Positions 8,484 through 17,762 are shown, numbered from the stretch's first letter. The stretch: 64,000 nucleotides of DNA from Obesumbacterium proteus (GCF_001586165.1 NZ_CP014608.1:1736001-1800000); one strand, 5' to 3'. Notes: generated by a model not told the origin, from the letters alone. Numbers and translations: made by a program.

Positions 8484-9251
8484 ATGTGTGAACTACTCGG
8501 TATGAGCGCTAATGTCCCAACGGATATCTGCTTTAGCTTTACCGGCTTGGTACAGCGTGGCGGAAGAACGGGGCCGCACAAGGATGGATGGGGAATTACC
8601 TTTTATGAAGGTAATGGCTGTCGCACATTTAAAGATCCGCACCCGAGTTTTAACTCGCCGATTGCCCGTTTAGTACAAGATTATCCGATCAAATCCTGTG
8701 CGGTGATTTCGCATATTCGTCAGGCAAATCGTGGCACCGTGTCGCTGGAAAATACGCATCCGTTTACCCGTGAACTTTGGGGACGGAATTGGACGTTTGC
8801 ACATAACGGACAATTGACTGGATATAAAAGCCTAGAGACGGGGCATTTCCGGCCGGTGGGGCAAACTGACAGCGAATATGCATTTTGCTGGCTGCTGAAT
8901 AAAATGGCGACGCGCTATCCAAGAACGCCGGGTAATTGGCCAGCGGTATTTCGCTTTATTGCGCAGTGCGCCGATGAGCTTCGCGCCAAAGGCGTGTTCA
9001 ATATGCTGCTGTCTGATGGGCGTTTTGTGATGGCGTATTGCTCAACCAATCTGTATTGGATCACGCGCCGAGCGCCTTTCGGTAAGGCGACGCTGTTGGA
9101 TGAGGATGTCGAAATTGATTTTCAATCACAGACGACGCCAAACGACGTCGTCACCGTGATTGCAACTCAGCCTCTAACCAGCAATGAGATGTGGAATCGC
9201 ATTGAGCCGGGAGAGTTTGCCTTATTTTGCTTGGGTGAACGCCAGCTGTGA
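8484..9251 (+). CDS. yafJ: Class II glutamine amidotransferase YafJ
   Basis: Matches E. coli YafJ along its 255-residue length. The start is placed at 8484, preceded by AGGAGG, rather than at the upstream ATG at 8448, because Cys2 (MCELLGMSANVPTD) must become the N-terminal nucleophile of this Ntn-hydrolase family. Other conserved blocks are GPHKDGWGITFYEG, SHIRQANRG, ENTHPF and the THNGQ-equivalent FAHNGQLTGYK. The cellular substrate is not known. The last 30 bases overlap the 3' end of yafK on the opposite strand. Confidence 0.94.
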   Translation: MCELLGMSANVPTDICFSFTGLVQRGGRTGPHKDGWGITFYEGNGCRTFKDPHPSFNSPIARLVQDYPIKSCAVISHIRQANRGTVSLENTHPFTRELWGRNWTFAHNGQLTGYKSLETGHFRPVGQTDSEYAFCWLLNKMATRYPRTPGNWPAVFRFIAQCADELRAKGVFNMLLSDGRFVMAYCSTNLYWITRRAPFGKATLLDEDVEIDFQSQTTPNDVVTVIATQPLTSNEMWNRIEPGEFALFCLGERQL

Positions 9252-9947
9252 GGAAGACAGTCCATTGCTTTGCGATGGACGGTTAACCACATATTGGCCA
9301 CCGATGACATTCACCTGCGGTGCTTGGTGATACTCATTGAAATAAGCATAGGCCGGCTGCAACTGTTTCCAGAACGGCAAATAGTCGGAGTTGCGATGGC
9401 GCTGCATATTTTGTTCGGTCATACGGAATGGATAAATATTGATATCGACCAAAGTTTGTCCATTACGGAATGCGCTTTGCACATAGCTAAAGATCTGCGA
9501 AATACCTTCATTGGTCATGGCATAACAACCAATGGAAACACAGTCACCGTGAATCATCAGATATTTGCCTGAATAACCGTGCGCCTGATCGTAAGCGTTC
9601 GGATATCCAATATTAATCGCTTGGTAATATTTGCTGTTCGGTTTTAGGTGACGGGCATCAATCTGATAGAACCCTTCAGGGCTTTTAAAATCCCCTTCGG
9701 TACGTTTTGGTCCCAATCCGCCAGAAAACTTGCAAATATTAAAGCTCTGCACCAGCTGATATTTGTCTTGAACCTTGGCAAACAGTTCGAGCTTTCTTTC
9801 TTCTTTGAATATCTGAATATAAACCGGTGCGCCCATTAATTGCTGTTTTGTCAGCGGCGTATTTTGCGTCTGCTCACTGGCAGAAGAACTACATGAAGTC
9901 AGTGGCAGTACAAAAAATACGGCCAACAAGGCGATGATTTTGCCCAT
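9222..9947 (-). CDS. yafK: L,D-transpeptidase-fold protein YafK (DpaA/LdtF family)
   Basis: 241 residues with a YkuD catalytic domain. E. coli YafK (DpaA, LdtF) releases Braun lipoprotein from peptidoglycan rather than forming crosslinks (established). The active-site block is visible: H133 in MIHGDCVSIG and the catalytic C141 in SIGCYAMTNEG. The N terminus is a signal peptide with a lipobox ending LTSC (C19), so an outer-envelope lipoprotein is predicted. It is convergent with yafJ and the coding ends overlap by 30 bases. Confidence 0.93.
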   Translation of the reverse strand: MGKIIALLAVFFVLPLTSCSSSASEQTQNTPLTKQQLMGAPVYIQIFKEERKLELFAKVQDKYQLVQSFNICKFSGGLGPKRTEGDFKSPEGFYQIDARHLKPNSKYYQAINIGYPNAYDQAHGYSGKYLMIHGDCVSIGCYAMTNEGISQIFSYVQSAFRNGQTLVDINIYPFRMTEQNMQRHRNSDYLPFWKQLQPAYAYFNEYHQAPQVNVIGGQYVVNRPSQSNGLSSSQLAFTQAK

Positions 9948-10460
9948 TGATAACCCTGTTAATAAATCATAGAAAGAAGATCTTCAGATTAAGTCTGTTG
10001 ACAGCCCCCAAAACAGCATCAGTTTAATCCAGAGAGCGGATCTGTAGTGAGTGTTTTTTAACTCATTTGGGATGAAATCTACATGTAGTAAAAATTAATT
10101 TTAAGAATTAGTGAGCGATAGTTATATAAAAACCGAATTGTTAGCCTACTAAAAATGAATGGTTCGTCGCTATGTTTAATTAGCTTGATGTAGGTCACGG
10201 CAATGTTGCTGATGCAGGCGGCGTAAAATGGTAAAATCGCACAGTTATCGGTAACATCGTTTTTAATCCATGTAATACCTCGGGTTAATATTCTCCGGTA
10301 CTTATGAGCGATCTCTTATCTGCATGCAACGATGTGCTTTTTTCTTAACGGGAAGGCCATCATACCCAACATCATTGGAGTGACATCCAGTATGGAGGGT
10401 AGAGGAACGCCTGCAGGGTTCACATCATTAATGTCATGACGATATATATAGTGCAACCAC
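9948..10460. promoter_or_regulatory. Long leader region upstream of nqrA
   Basis: A 513-base gap between yafK (leftward) and the nqr operon (rightward). It starts AT-rich and must hold both promoters. TTGAT-GTAG-GTCAC at 10185-10198 is a half-matching FNR/CRP-like site. Between about 10300 and 10460 there is a leader with the palindrome CCTGCAGG and several start codons but no convincing small gene. I recognise no known riboswitch. Confidence 0.4.
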
Positions 10461-11804
10461 ATGATTAAAATTAAAAAAGGGCTTAATTTGCCTATCGAGG
10501 GCGCGCCCGCCCCGATCATTGAACAAGGCCCGACCATACGAAACGTTGCTATTTTAGGCGGCGACTATGTCGGTATGCGACCGTCAATGGCGGTGCAAGA
10601 AGGTGATAAGGTCAAAAAAGGTCAGGTGCTTTTTGAAGATAAAAAGAATCCTGGCGTCTTGTTCACCGCACCCGCCGCAGGGCAGGTTATTGCGATTAAC
10701 CGCGGTGAAAAACGTGTTCTAGAGTCAGTTGTTATTGCCGTCGATGGCGATGAGCAAGTGCCATTTGCCCACTACGATGCTTCTGAGCTGGTGAATCTGA
10801 CCCGCGCTCAGGTTGAAAGCAATCTGCTAGCATCTGGGCTGTGGACGGCTCTGCGCACGCGTCCATTTAGCCATGCGCCAAAACCGGGTTCTAACGCCGC
10901 GGCGATTTTCGTGAGCGTTATGGATACTCAGCCGTTAGCCGCCGATCCGTTGCTGATCCTGCGTGAGAACATGGCTGATTTCGAGCATGGTCTGACCGTG
11001 CTCAGCCGTTTAACCGAAGGCAAAGTTTACGTTTGCCAACAGGCTGGGGCAGGGCTGCAAACCAAGTCTGCACCAAATATCACCCATAACGAATTTACCG
11101 GCCCACACCCAGCAGGATTGGTGGGGACGCATATTCATTTCCTTGAACCCGTTAGCTTAACCAAAACCGTTTGGCATATGGGCTATCAGGACGTTATCGC
11201 CGTCGGCAAACTTTTCACCACCGGTGAGCTAAATACCGATCGCGTGATTGCATTGGCAGGGCCACAGGTAGAAAAACCGCTGTTGCTGCGTACCCGATTA
11301 GGCGCTAGCACGGATGAAATTACCGCCGGTCGTTTGAAGTCAGGCGATAACCGCGTGATTAGCGGTTCGGTGCTGAGTGGCACGCAGGCCAGCGGCACCA
11401 AAGCTTTCCTAGGTCGCTTCCACCATCAAATCTCGGTAGTGAAAGAAGGGCGTGAGAAAGAGCTGCTGGGCTGGATGATGCCTGGCGCGAATAAATTCTC
11501 GATTACCCGTACCACGCTGGGGCATTTCTTTAAGCGCAAACTGTTCGCATTTTCAACCGACATGAACGGCGGTGAACGCGCCATGGTGCCAATCGGCAAC
11601 TATGAACGCGTGATGCCATTAGACATTTTGCCAACGATGCTGCTGCGCGATCTGCTCTCTGGCGACTGTGAAAGCGCTCAGGCTCTGGGATGTTTAGAGC
11701 TGGATGAGGAAGATCTTGCGCTCTGTACCTTCGTGTGTCCGGGCAAGTATGAATATGGCCCGGTGCTGCGCGACGTGCTGACGACCATTGAGCAGGAAGG
11801 ATAA
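10461..11804 (+). CDS. nqrA: Na+-translocating NADH:quinone reductase subunit A
   Basis: Peripheral cytoplasmic-side subunit of the Na+-NQR complex, associated with quinone binding at the NqrA/NqrB interface. It has 447 residues, the family length. The N terminus MIKIKKGLNLPIEGAPAP and the GGDYVGMRPSMAVQEGD block, a biotinyl/RnfC-like barrel, are typical. There is no strong ribosome-binding site before the start. It is first of six genes in order ABCDEF; nqrB begins three bases after its stop. Confidence 0.97.
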   Translation: MIKIKKGLNLPIEGAPAPIIEQGPTIRNVAILGGDYVGMRPSMAVQEGDKVKKGQVLFEDKKNPGVLFTAPAAGQVIAINRGEKRVLESVVIAVDGDEQVPFAHYDASELVNLTRAQVESNLLASGLWTALRTRPFSHAPKPGSNAAAIFVSVMDTQPLAADPLLILRENMADFEHGLTVLSRLTEGKVYVCQQAGAGLQTKSAPNITHNEFTGPHPAGLVGTHIHFLEPVSLTKTVWHMGYQDVIAVGKLFTTGELNTDRVIALAGPQVEKPLLLRTRLGASTDEITAGRLKSGDNRVISGSVLSGTQASGTKAFLGRFHHQISVVKEGREKELLGWMMPGANKFSITRTTLGHFFKRKLFAFSTDMNGGERAMVPIGNYERVMPLDILPTMLLRDLLSGDCESAQALGCLELDEEDLALCTFVCPGKYEYGPVLRDVLTTIEQEG

Positions 11805-11807
11805 TTC

Positions 11808-13046
11808 ATGGGTCTGAAGAGTTTTATCGAGAATATGGAGCACCACTTCGAACCGGGTGGCAAGCTGCAAAAGTATTATCCGCTGTATGAAGCGGCCGCA
11901 ACACTGATGTATACGTCAGGCAAAGTGACGCACGGTGCATCGCACGTTCGTGACGCCATCGACCTAAAACGCATGATGATTTTAGTGTGGCTGGCGGTAT
12001 TCCCTACCATGTTCTGGGGAATGTACAACGTGGGCCATGAGGCCATTGGGGCGCTCAATCAGCTGTATCAGGGAGAGCAACTGACTCAGGTCATTGCCTC
12101 GGATTGGCATTATTGGCTCGCTGAAATGTTGGGCGCTAGCCTACAGGCCAACGCCGGTTGGGTCAGTATGATGACGCTGGGCGCGGTCTATTTCCTGCCT
12201 ATTTACGCCGTGGTGTTCTTGGTGGGCGGCTTCTGGGAAGTGCTGTTTTCTATCATCCGCAAACATGAAATCAACGAAGGCTTTTTCGTTACTTCAATTC
12301 TGTTTGCGCTGATTGTTCCTCCAACGCTGCCGTTGTGGCAGGCCGCGCTGGGTATCTCCTTCGGCGTGGTCATTGCCAAAGAGATCTTCGGCGGCACCGG
12401 ACGTAACTTCCTAAACCCTGCATTGGCGGGGCGTGCATTCCTGTTCTTTGCCTATCCAGCACAGATTTCCGGTGATTTGGTGTGGAACGCCGCAGATGGC
12501 TATTCAGGTGCGACACCGCTGTCACAGTGGAGTGCAACTGGACAGAGCGGTTTGATGAATACCATCACCGGCCAGCACGTGACGTGGATGGATGCTTTCA
12601 TTGGTAACATTCCCGGCTCGATTGGTGAAGTCTCCACGCTGATGATCCTTTTCGGCGGCCTGATCATTATGTTTGGCCGCGTGGCTTCATGGCGCATCGT
12701 TGCGGGCGTGATGGTGGGAATGGTGGCTATGTCAGCGCTGTTTAACTTCATCGGTTCAGACACTAACCCAATGTTTGCTATGCCGTGGTATTGGCACTTG
12801 GTTCTGGGTGGCTTTGCATTCGGTATGATTTTTATGGCAACCGATCCGGTATCGGCTTCCTTTACCAACAAAGGTAAATGGTGGTACGGCGGGTTGATTG
12901 GCGTGATGTGCGTTCTGGTGCGCGTGATTAACCCCGCCTATCCAGAAGGCATGATGTTGGCGATCCTATTCGCAAACCTGTTTGCTCCATTGTTCGACTA
13001 CATGGTGGTGCGCGCCAACATCAAAAGGAGAAAAGCACGTGGCTAA
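11808..13046 (+). CDS. nqrB: Na+-NQR subunit B
   Basis: Integral membrane subunit with multiple hydrophobic segments. It carries covalent FMN on the threonine of the SGAT motif, here T236 (GYSGATPLSQW), the same position as in Vibrio cholerae. The family binds riboflavin and forms part of the Na+ path. It has 412 residues. The conserved NFLNPALAGRAFLFFAYP stretch is present. Its stop overlaps the GTG start of nqrC by eight bases. Confidence 0.98.
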   Translation: MGLKSFIENMEHHFEPGGKLQKYYPLYEAAATLMYTSGKVTHGASHVRDAIDLKRMMILVWLAVFPTMFWGMYNVGHEAIGALNQLYQGEQLTQVIASDWHYWLAEMLGASLQANAGWVSMMTLGAVYFLPIYAVVFLVGGFWEVLFSIIRKHEINEGFFVTSILFALIVPPTLPLWQAALGISFGVVIAKEIFGGTGRNFLNPALAGRAFLFFAYPAQISGDLVWNAADGYSGATPLSQWSATGQSGLMNTITGQHVTWMDAFIGNIPGSIGEVSTLMILFGGLIIMFGRVASWRIVAGVMVGMVAMSALFNFIGSDTNPMFAMPWYWHLVLGGFAFGMIFMATDPVSASFTNKGKWWYGGLIGVMCVLVRVINPAYPEGMMLAILFANLFAPLFDYMVVRANIKRRKARG

Positions 13047-13857
13047 GGATTCAGTAAATAAAGCGGGCGTAGGTAAAAACGACAGCATCGGCCGAACGCT
13101 GATGGTGGTCGTGGTGTTGTGCTTGGTGTGTTCAGTGATTGTTGCTGGTGCTGCGGTGGGCTTGAAGCCGATGCAGGAAGAGCAAAAGCAGCTGGATAAA
13201 CAGCGCAACATTCTGGCCGTCGCAGGGCTGATGCAGGGCGATAAGCTCGATGGCGAGCAGGTGAAAACATTGTTCGGTCAGCGTATCGAACCGCGTTTGC
13301 TTGACTTGAAAACCGGCGAGTTCACCTCCGGCGATCCATATACCTTCGATATGGGCAAAGCGTTAAAAGATCCGGCTACCAGCATGGTCTTGGATGCTGC
13401 GCAGGATCCGGCGGGTATTAAGCGCCGCAGCAACATCGTTGAAGTGTATCTGGTGAAAAACGAGCAGGGCAACATCGGCCAAGTGGTATTGCCTGTCTAC
13501 GGCACCGGTCTGTGGTCGGTGATGTATGCCTTCGTGGCTATCGACACCGACGGTAATACGGTGAAAGGGCTGACGTTCTACGAGCACGGAGAAACTCCGG
13601 GTCTGGGCGGTGAAATCGAAAACCCGTCATGGCGTGAAAAATGGGTGGGTAAGCAGCTGTTTGATGACGGCGGCCATCCGGCGATCCGTATCGTCAAAGG
13701 AGGCGCAAATCCTCAGGACCCACACGGTGTTGACGGACTTTCAGGCGCGACGCTGACCGCTAACGGCGTGCAGCATACCTTCGATTTCTGGATGGGCGAC
13801 AATGGTTATGGTCCGTTCCTAAAACGCGTTCGTGAAGGAGCATTGAATCGTGGCTGA
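13039..13857 (+). CDS. nqrC: Na+-NQR subunit C
   Basis: One membrane anchor (residues about 20-42) followed by a periplasmic FMN domain. The second covalent FMN site is visible as SGATLT at 235-240, with T238 the attachment residue. The GTG at 13039 is chosen because AAAGGAG lies eight bases upstream and the N terminus becomes MAKDSVNKAGVGKNDSIGRT, like other NqrC proteins. An ATG further upstream (12982) would lie deep inside nqrB. The 272-residue length is normal. The end overlaps nqrD by eight bases. Confidence 0.95.
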   Translation: MAKDSVNKAGVGKNDSIGRTLMVVVVLCLVCSVIVAGAAVGLKPMQEEQKQLDKQRNILAVAGLMQGDKLDGEQVKTLFGQRIEPRLLDLKTGEFTSGDPYTFDMGKALKDPATSMVLDAAQDPAGIKRRSNIVEVYLVKNEQGNIGQVVLPVYGTGLWSVMYAFVAIDTDGNTVKGLTFYEHGETPGLGGEIENPSWREKWVGKQLFDDGGHPAIRIVKGGANPQDPHGVDGLSGATLTANGVQHTFDFWMGDNGYGPFLKRVREGALNRG

Positions 13858-14479
13858 TACTAAAGAGATTAAAAAAGTCCTGTTAGGGCCTTTGCTCGAC
13901 AACAACCCTATCGCCTTACAAATCCTCGGGGTTTGCTCGGCGTTGGCGGTGACCACCAAGTTAGAAACTGCCTTCGTGATGACGATTGCGGTAACGCTGG
14001 TGACGGCATTCTCTAACTTCTTTATTTCACTGATCCGTCATCAGATCCCAAACAGCGTGCGCATTATCGTGCAGATGGCGATTATCGCCTCGCTGGTTAT
14101 CGTGGTTGACCAGATCTTGCGCGCCTATGCCTATGAAATCTCCAAGCAGCTTTCGGTATTTGTCGGCTTGATCATCACCAACTGTATCGTGATGGGGCGT
14201 GCTGAAGCCTATGCCATGAAGTCGCCGCCGATTGAAAGCTTTATGGATGGTATCGGCAACGGCTTGGGCTACGGCGTTATTCTGATTCTGGTGGGCTTCC
14301 TGCGTGAACTGTTTGGTTCAGGCAAGCTGTTTGGCATTACCGTGTTAGAAAGCGTGCAAAATGGCGGTTGGTATCAGCCAAACGGCCTGTTCCTGTTAGC
14401 GCCGAGTGCATTCTTCATTATCGGTCTGCTGATTTGGGCGCTGCGCACGCTGAAACCTGAACAGATGGAAAAGGAGTAA
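13850..14479 (+). CDS. nqrD: Na+-NQR subunit D
   Basis: Membrane subunit of 209 residues, paralogous to NqrE and to RnfE/RnfA. Starts with GTG within the last codons of nqrC (MADTKEIKKVLLGPLLDNN). Six transmembrane helices are expected. The segment FVGLIITNCIVMGRAEAYAM contains the conserved half-helix cysteine that contributes, with NqrE, to an intramembrane iron-sulfur centre (family knowledge). It is followed seven bases later by nqrE. Confidence 0.97.
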   Translation: MADTKEIKKVLLGPLLDNNPIALQILGVCSALAVTTKLETAFVMTIAVTLVTAFSNFFISLIRHQIPNSVRIIVQMAIIASLVIVVDQILRAYAYEISKQLSVFVGLIITNCIVMGRAEAYAMKSPPIESFMDGIGNGLGYGVILILVGFLRELFGSGKLFGITVLESVQNGGWYQPNGLFLLAPSAFFIIGLLIWALRTLKPEQMEKE

Positions 14480-14485
14480 GGGCAG

Positions 14486-15082
14486 ATGGAACATTATATC
14501 AGCCTGTTTGTACGCGCCGTTTTCATTGAAAACATGGCACTCGCGTTCTTCTTGGGGATGTGTACGTTTTTGGCCGTCTCCAAGAAAGTCACCACGGCTT
14601 TCGGTTTAGGCGTTGCGGTGACGGTGGTGTTAGGGATCTCTGTTCCCGCCAATAATCTGGTCTATAACTACGTGCTCCGCGACGGTGCGCTGGTGGATGG
14701 CGTTGATCTCAGCTTCTTAAGCTTTATCACCTTCATCGGCGTTATCGCGGCACTGGTGCAGATCCTCGAGATGATCCTCGACCGCTTTTTCCCATCGCTT
14801 TATAACGCGCTGGGGATTTTCCTGCCGTTGATTACCGTTAACTGCGCCATCTTTGGTGGGGTGTCATTCATGGTTCAGCGTGACTACAACTTCACCGAAT
14901 CCGTGGTTTATGGTTTCGGTTCAGGGATCGGCTGGTTGTTGGCTATCGTGGCGATGGCGGGTCTGCGCGAAAAAATGAAATATGCCAATGTGCCTGCGGG
15001 GCTACGTGGGCTGGGCATCACTTTTGTGACCACGGGCCTGATGGCGTTGGGCTTTATGTCCTTCTCCGGCGTACACCTCTGA
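14486..15082 (+). CDS. nqrE: Na+-NQR subunit E
   Basis: Membrane subunit of 198 residues, inverted-topology partner of NqrD. It contains the matching FLPLITVNCAIFGGVSFMV stretch with the iron-liganding cysteine. AAGGAGTAAGGGCAG spans the nqrD stop and serves as its ribosome-binding site. The sequence is closely conserved with other enterobacterial NqrE. Confidence 0.97.
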   Translation: MEHYISLFVRAVFIENMALAFFLGMCTFLAVSKKVTTAFGLGVAVTVVLGISVPANNLVYNYVLRDGALVDGVDLSFLSFITFIGVIAALVQILEMILDRFFPSLYNALGIFLPLITVNCAIFGGVSFMVQRDYNFTESVVYGFGSGIGWLLAIVAMAGLREKMKYANVPAGLRGLGITFVTTGLMALGFMSFSGVHL

Positions 15083-15100
15083 TAGGACAGGAAGGAACCT

Positions 15101-16327
15101 ATGCAAGAAATTATTCTGGGTGTGGCGATGTTCACCCTGATCGTGGTGGCGCTGACCGTCCTGATCTTGTTCGCCAAATCTAAGCTGGTAAATACCGGCG
15201 ACATTCACGTGGAAGTTAACCACGATCCGGAGAAAAGCTTTGATGCTCCGGCCGGTGACAAACTGCTGAACATGCTTTCAAGTCAGGGCATTTTCGTTTC
15301 GTCTGCCTGTGGCGGCGGTGGCTCGTGTGGCCAGTGTCGTGTACACGTTAAAGAAGGCGGCGGCGATATTTTACCTACTGAGCTGGCACATATCTCTAAG
15401 CGCGAAGCCAAAGAGGGCTGCCGTTTAGCCTGTCAGGTGAGCGTGAAACAAGATCTCAAAATTGAGCTGCCGGAAGAGATTTTCGGCGTGAAAAAATGGG
15501 AGTGCGAAGTTATCTCTAACGATAACGTGGCAACTTTCATCAAAGAGCTCAAGCTGCGCATCCCTGACGGTGAAGCGGTGCCGTTCCGCGCCGGTGGCTA
15601 TATTCAAATCGAATGTGAACCGCACCATGTGCGCTACGCTGATTTTGATGTACCAGAGGAATACCGTGGCGACTGGGACAAATTCAATCTGTTCCGCTTT
15701 GAGTCCAAGGTTACCGAGCCAACGATCCGCGCTTACTCCATGGCAAACTATCCCGATGAGAAAGGCCTGATCATGCTGAACGTGCGTATCGCCACGCCGC
15801 CTCCGGGTGTGCCAGATGCGCCTCCAGGGATTATGTCTTCGTATATCTGGTCGTTAAAACCGGGTGATAAAGTCACCATTTCCGGGCCATTTGGTGAGTT
15901 CTTTGCCAAAGAAACCGAGGCTGAGATGGTCTTTATCGGCGGCGGTGCGGGTATGGCACCAATGCGTTCGCACATTTTCGACCAGCTCAAGCGCCTGCAC
16001 TCCAAGCGTAAAATGAGTTTTTGGTACGGTGCACGTTCAACCCGTGAAATGTTCTACGTTGAAGATTTCGACAAACTTGCGGCAGAGAATCCAAACTTTA
16101 CGTGGAACATCGCATTGTCCGATCCTCAACCTGAAGATAACTGGACGGGTTACACCGGCTTTATCCATAATGTGTTGCTTGAAAACTATCTGCGTGCGCA
16201 TCCTGCGCCGGAAGATTGTGAGTTCTACATGTGTGGGCCGCCGATGATGAATGCCGCGGTCATTAAGATGCTGAAAGATCTCGGGGTAGAAGACGAGAAT
16301 ATCATGCTAGATGACTTCGGCGGCTGA
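15101..16327 (+). CDS. nqrF: Na+-NQR subunit F (NADH dehydrogenase subunit)
   Basis: Entry point of electrons: oxidises NADH through FAD and a 2Fe-2S cluster. One N-terminal membrane helix (residues about 3-25) precedes a ferredoxin domain with cluster cysteines C70, C76, C79 and C111 (SSACGGGGSCGQC ... GCRLACQ). A ferredoxin-reductase module follows, with FAD motif RAYSMANYP and NADH-site blocks GGGAGMAPMRSH and MCGPPMMN. It has 408 residues with an intact C terminus DDFGG. It has an AGGAAGGAA ribosome-binding site. An intergenic repeat follows, then apbE. Confidence 0.98.
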   Translation: MQEIILGVAMFTLIVVALTVLILFAKSKLVNTGDIHVEVNHDPEKSFDAPAGDKLLNMLSSQGIFVSSACGGGGSCGQCRVHVKEGGGDILPTELAHISKREAKEGCRLACQVSVKQDLKIELPEEIFGVKKWECEVISNDNVATFIKELKLRIPDGEAVPFRAGGYIQIECEPHHVRYADFDVPEEYRGDWDKFNLFRFESKVTEPTIRAYSMANYPDEKGLIMLNVRIATPPPGVPDAPPGIMSSYIWSLKPGDKVTISGPFGEFFAKETEAEMVFIGGGAGMAPMRSHIFDQLKRLHSKRKMSFWYGARSTREMFYVEDFDKLAAENPNFTWNIALSDPQPEDNWTGYTGFIHNVLLENYLRAHPAPEDCEFYMCGPPMMNAAVIKMLKDLGVEDENIMLDDFGG

Positions 16328-16337
16328 TAGCCACCGT

Positions 16338-16440
16338 CTTTCAAGTTGCAGGTGTGTTGGCTTCCTTCGCTAACCCTAGTCACTTACTATTGTAAGCTCC
16401 TAGGGATTCGTTCCGTTGCCGCCTTCCTGCAATTTGAAAT
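16338..16440. repeat. Palindromic intergenic repeat between nqrF and apbE
   Basis: About 103 bases with long inverted ends: TTTCAAGTTGCAGG (16339-16352) against CCTGCAATTTGAAA (16426-16439), one wobble. An inner hairpin is built from CCCTAG ... CTTAC ... GTAAG ... CTAGGG. This design matches a repeat family I recall as frequent in Serratia, Yersinia and Hafnia intergenic DNA. The apbE frame is open through it, which is why the true apbE start is placed downstream. The inner hairpin could trim or protect the 3' end of the nqr message. Confidence 0.8.
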
Positions 16441-16468
16441 CCATGGGCTATCCAATAACGGGTTGAAA

Positions 16469-17533
16469 ATGATGACAAATAATACTGCGCGGGCGACCGC
16501 GTTTTTTATTCGCAATACGCGTTGGCTAGCTTTTTGCGGGCTGGCTTTTTTGCTGACGGGATGTGGGCCGGAGCAGGTCAATATTGAAGGCAAAACGATG
16601 GGGACCTATTACTCCATCAAGTATGTCAGTGACTCAGGAATGCCCGCACCGGAAACAATTAAAGCCGAATTAGATAAGCGCTTGGAGCAGGTTAACGACC
16701 AGATGTCGACCTACCGTTCCAACTCAGAGCTGAGCCGTTTTAACCAAAGCACCGAGGTGAATACCCCATTCCCTGTTTCGGCTGCGACCGCGAAAGTGGT
16801 TGAAGAGGCAATTCGGATTAATAAAGTCACCGATGGCGCACTGGATATCACGGTTGGACCATTGGTTAATCTGTGGGGATTTGGGCCAGAAGGGCGTCCC
16901 GATCGAATCCCGACTAATGAAGAAATTAACCAGCGTCGTGCATGGATCGGCATTGAGCATTTATCTGTTCAGGGCAATGCGCTGGTGAAAAATATTCCTC
17001 AGCTTTATCTCGATCTGTCGTCTATTGCGAAAGGGTACGGCGTGGACGTTGTGGCTGAGTATCTTGCTTCGTTAAAGATCACTAATTATATGGTGGATAT
17101 TGGCGGTGAAGTGAGAACGCGTGGCATCAACGGAGACGGCGCGCCGTGGCGCATCGCCATTGAAAAACCGCAGGCGGGATTACAGCAGAGCGCTCAGGTT
17201 ATTATTCAGCCGGGCGAGATGGCTATCGCGACCTCCGGTGATTATCGCAACTATTTTGAGCAGAACGGCCAGCGCTTCTCGCATGAAATTGACCCTAAAA
17301 CAGGGCGTCCGGTTACGCATCATCTGGTTTCGATTACCGTGCTTGCGCCGAGCTGTATGACGGCTGATGGCCTGTCGACGGGATTAGACGTGATGGGACC
17401 CGAGCGCGGAATGGCGCTGGCAAACCTGCTGGGCATTCCGGTATTTATGATTGTGAAAACTGAAAACGGTTTTGAGGATCGTTATTCGGATGCCTTTAAG
17501 CCTTATTTGGTGCAGGCAAAAAAAGGTAAATAA
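16469..17533 (+). CDS. apbE: FAD:protein FMN transferase ApbE
   Basis: Transfers FMN from FAD onto the threonines of NqrB and NqrC, completing the neighbouring complex. Started at 16469 (MMTNNTARATAF) it is a 354-residue lipoprotein precursor with lipobox LLTGC (C32). The family motifs GKTMGTYYSIKY, LDLSSIAKGYGVD, GGEVRTRG and the late ATSGDYRNYF are present. The ribosome-binding site is weak, so the exact start is uncertain, but upstream codons fall in a repeat. Placement directly after nqrF and before nqrM supports a dedicated NQR role. Confidence 0.95.
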   Translation: MMTNNTARATAFFIRNTRWLAFCGLAFLLTGCGPEQVNIEGKTMGTYYSIKYVSDSGMPAPETIKAELDKRLEQVNDQMSTYRSNSELSRFNQSTEVNTPFPVSAATAKVVEEAIRINKVTDGALDITVGPLVNLWGFGPEGRPDRIPTNEEINQRRAWIGIEHLSVQGNALVKNIPQLYLDLSSIAKGYGVDVVAEYLASLKITNYMVDIGGEVRTRGINGDGAPWRIAIEKPQAGLQQSAQVIIQPGEMAIATSGDYRNYFEQNGQRFSHEIDPKTGRPVTHHLVSITVLAPSCMTADGLSTGLDVMGPERGMALANLLGIPVFMIVKTENGFEDRYSDAFKPYLVQAKKGK

Positions 17534-17534
17534 T

Positions 17535-17762
17535 ATGGCGACGGTATTTATTGCGACCTTTGTGGTGTTTTTAGCGGTGATCGCCGGAATGTCTATCGGC
17601 TATATCATCAAGCGCAAAAGCATCCACGGCAGCTGCGGCGGCATCGCCAATCTAGGTCTTGAAAAAGTCTGCGATTGCCCAGAGCCCTGCGACGCACGCA
17701 AAAAGCGTATGGCGCGTGAAGAAGCTCGGCGTGAGATGCTGGAGAAGCATAGGATTATATGA
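17535..17762 (+). CDS. nqrM: Na+-NQR maturation protein NqrM
   Basis: A 75-residue protein (DUF539 family). One transmembrane helix at residues 3-25 is followed by a cysteine cluster C34, C46, C48, C52 (HGSCGGIANLG ... CDCPEPCDARKKR). NqrM is required for assembling the intramembrane iron centre of NQR (established in Vibrio). It begins one base after the apbE stop, so it is translated from the same message. The frame is open upstream, but the ATG at 17535 gives the family N terminus. Confidence 0.94.
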   Translation: MATVFIATFVVFLAVIAGMSIGYIIKRKSIHGSCGGIANLGLEKVCDCPEPCDARKKRMAREEARREMLEKHRII

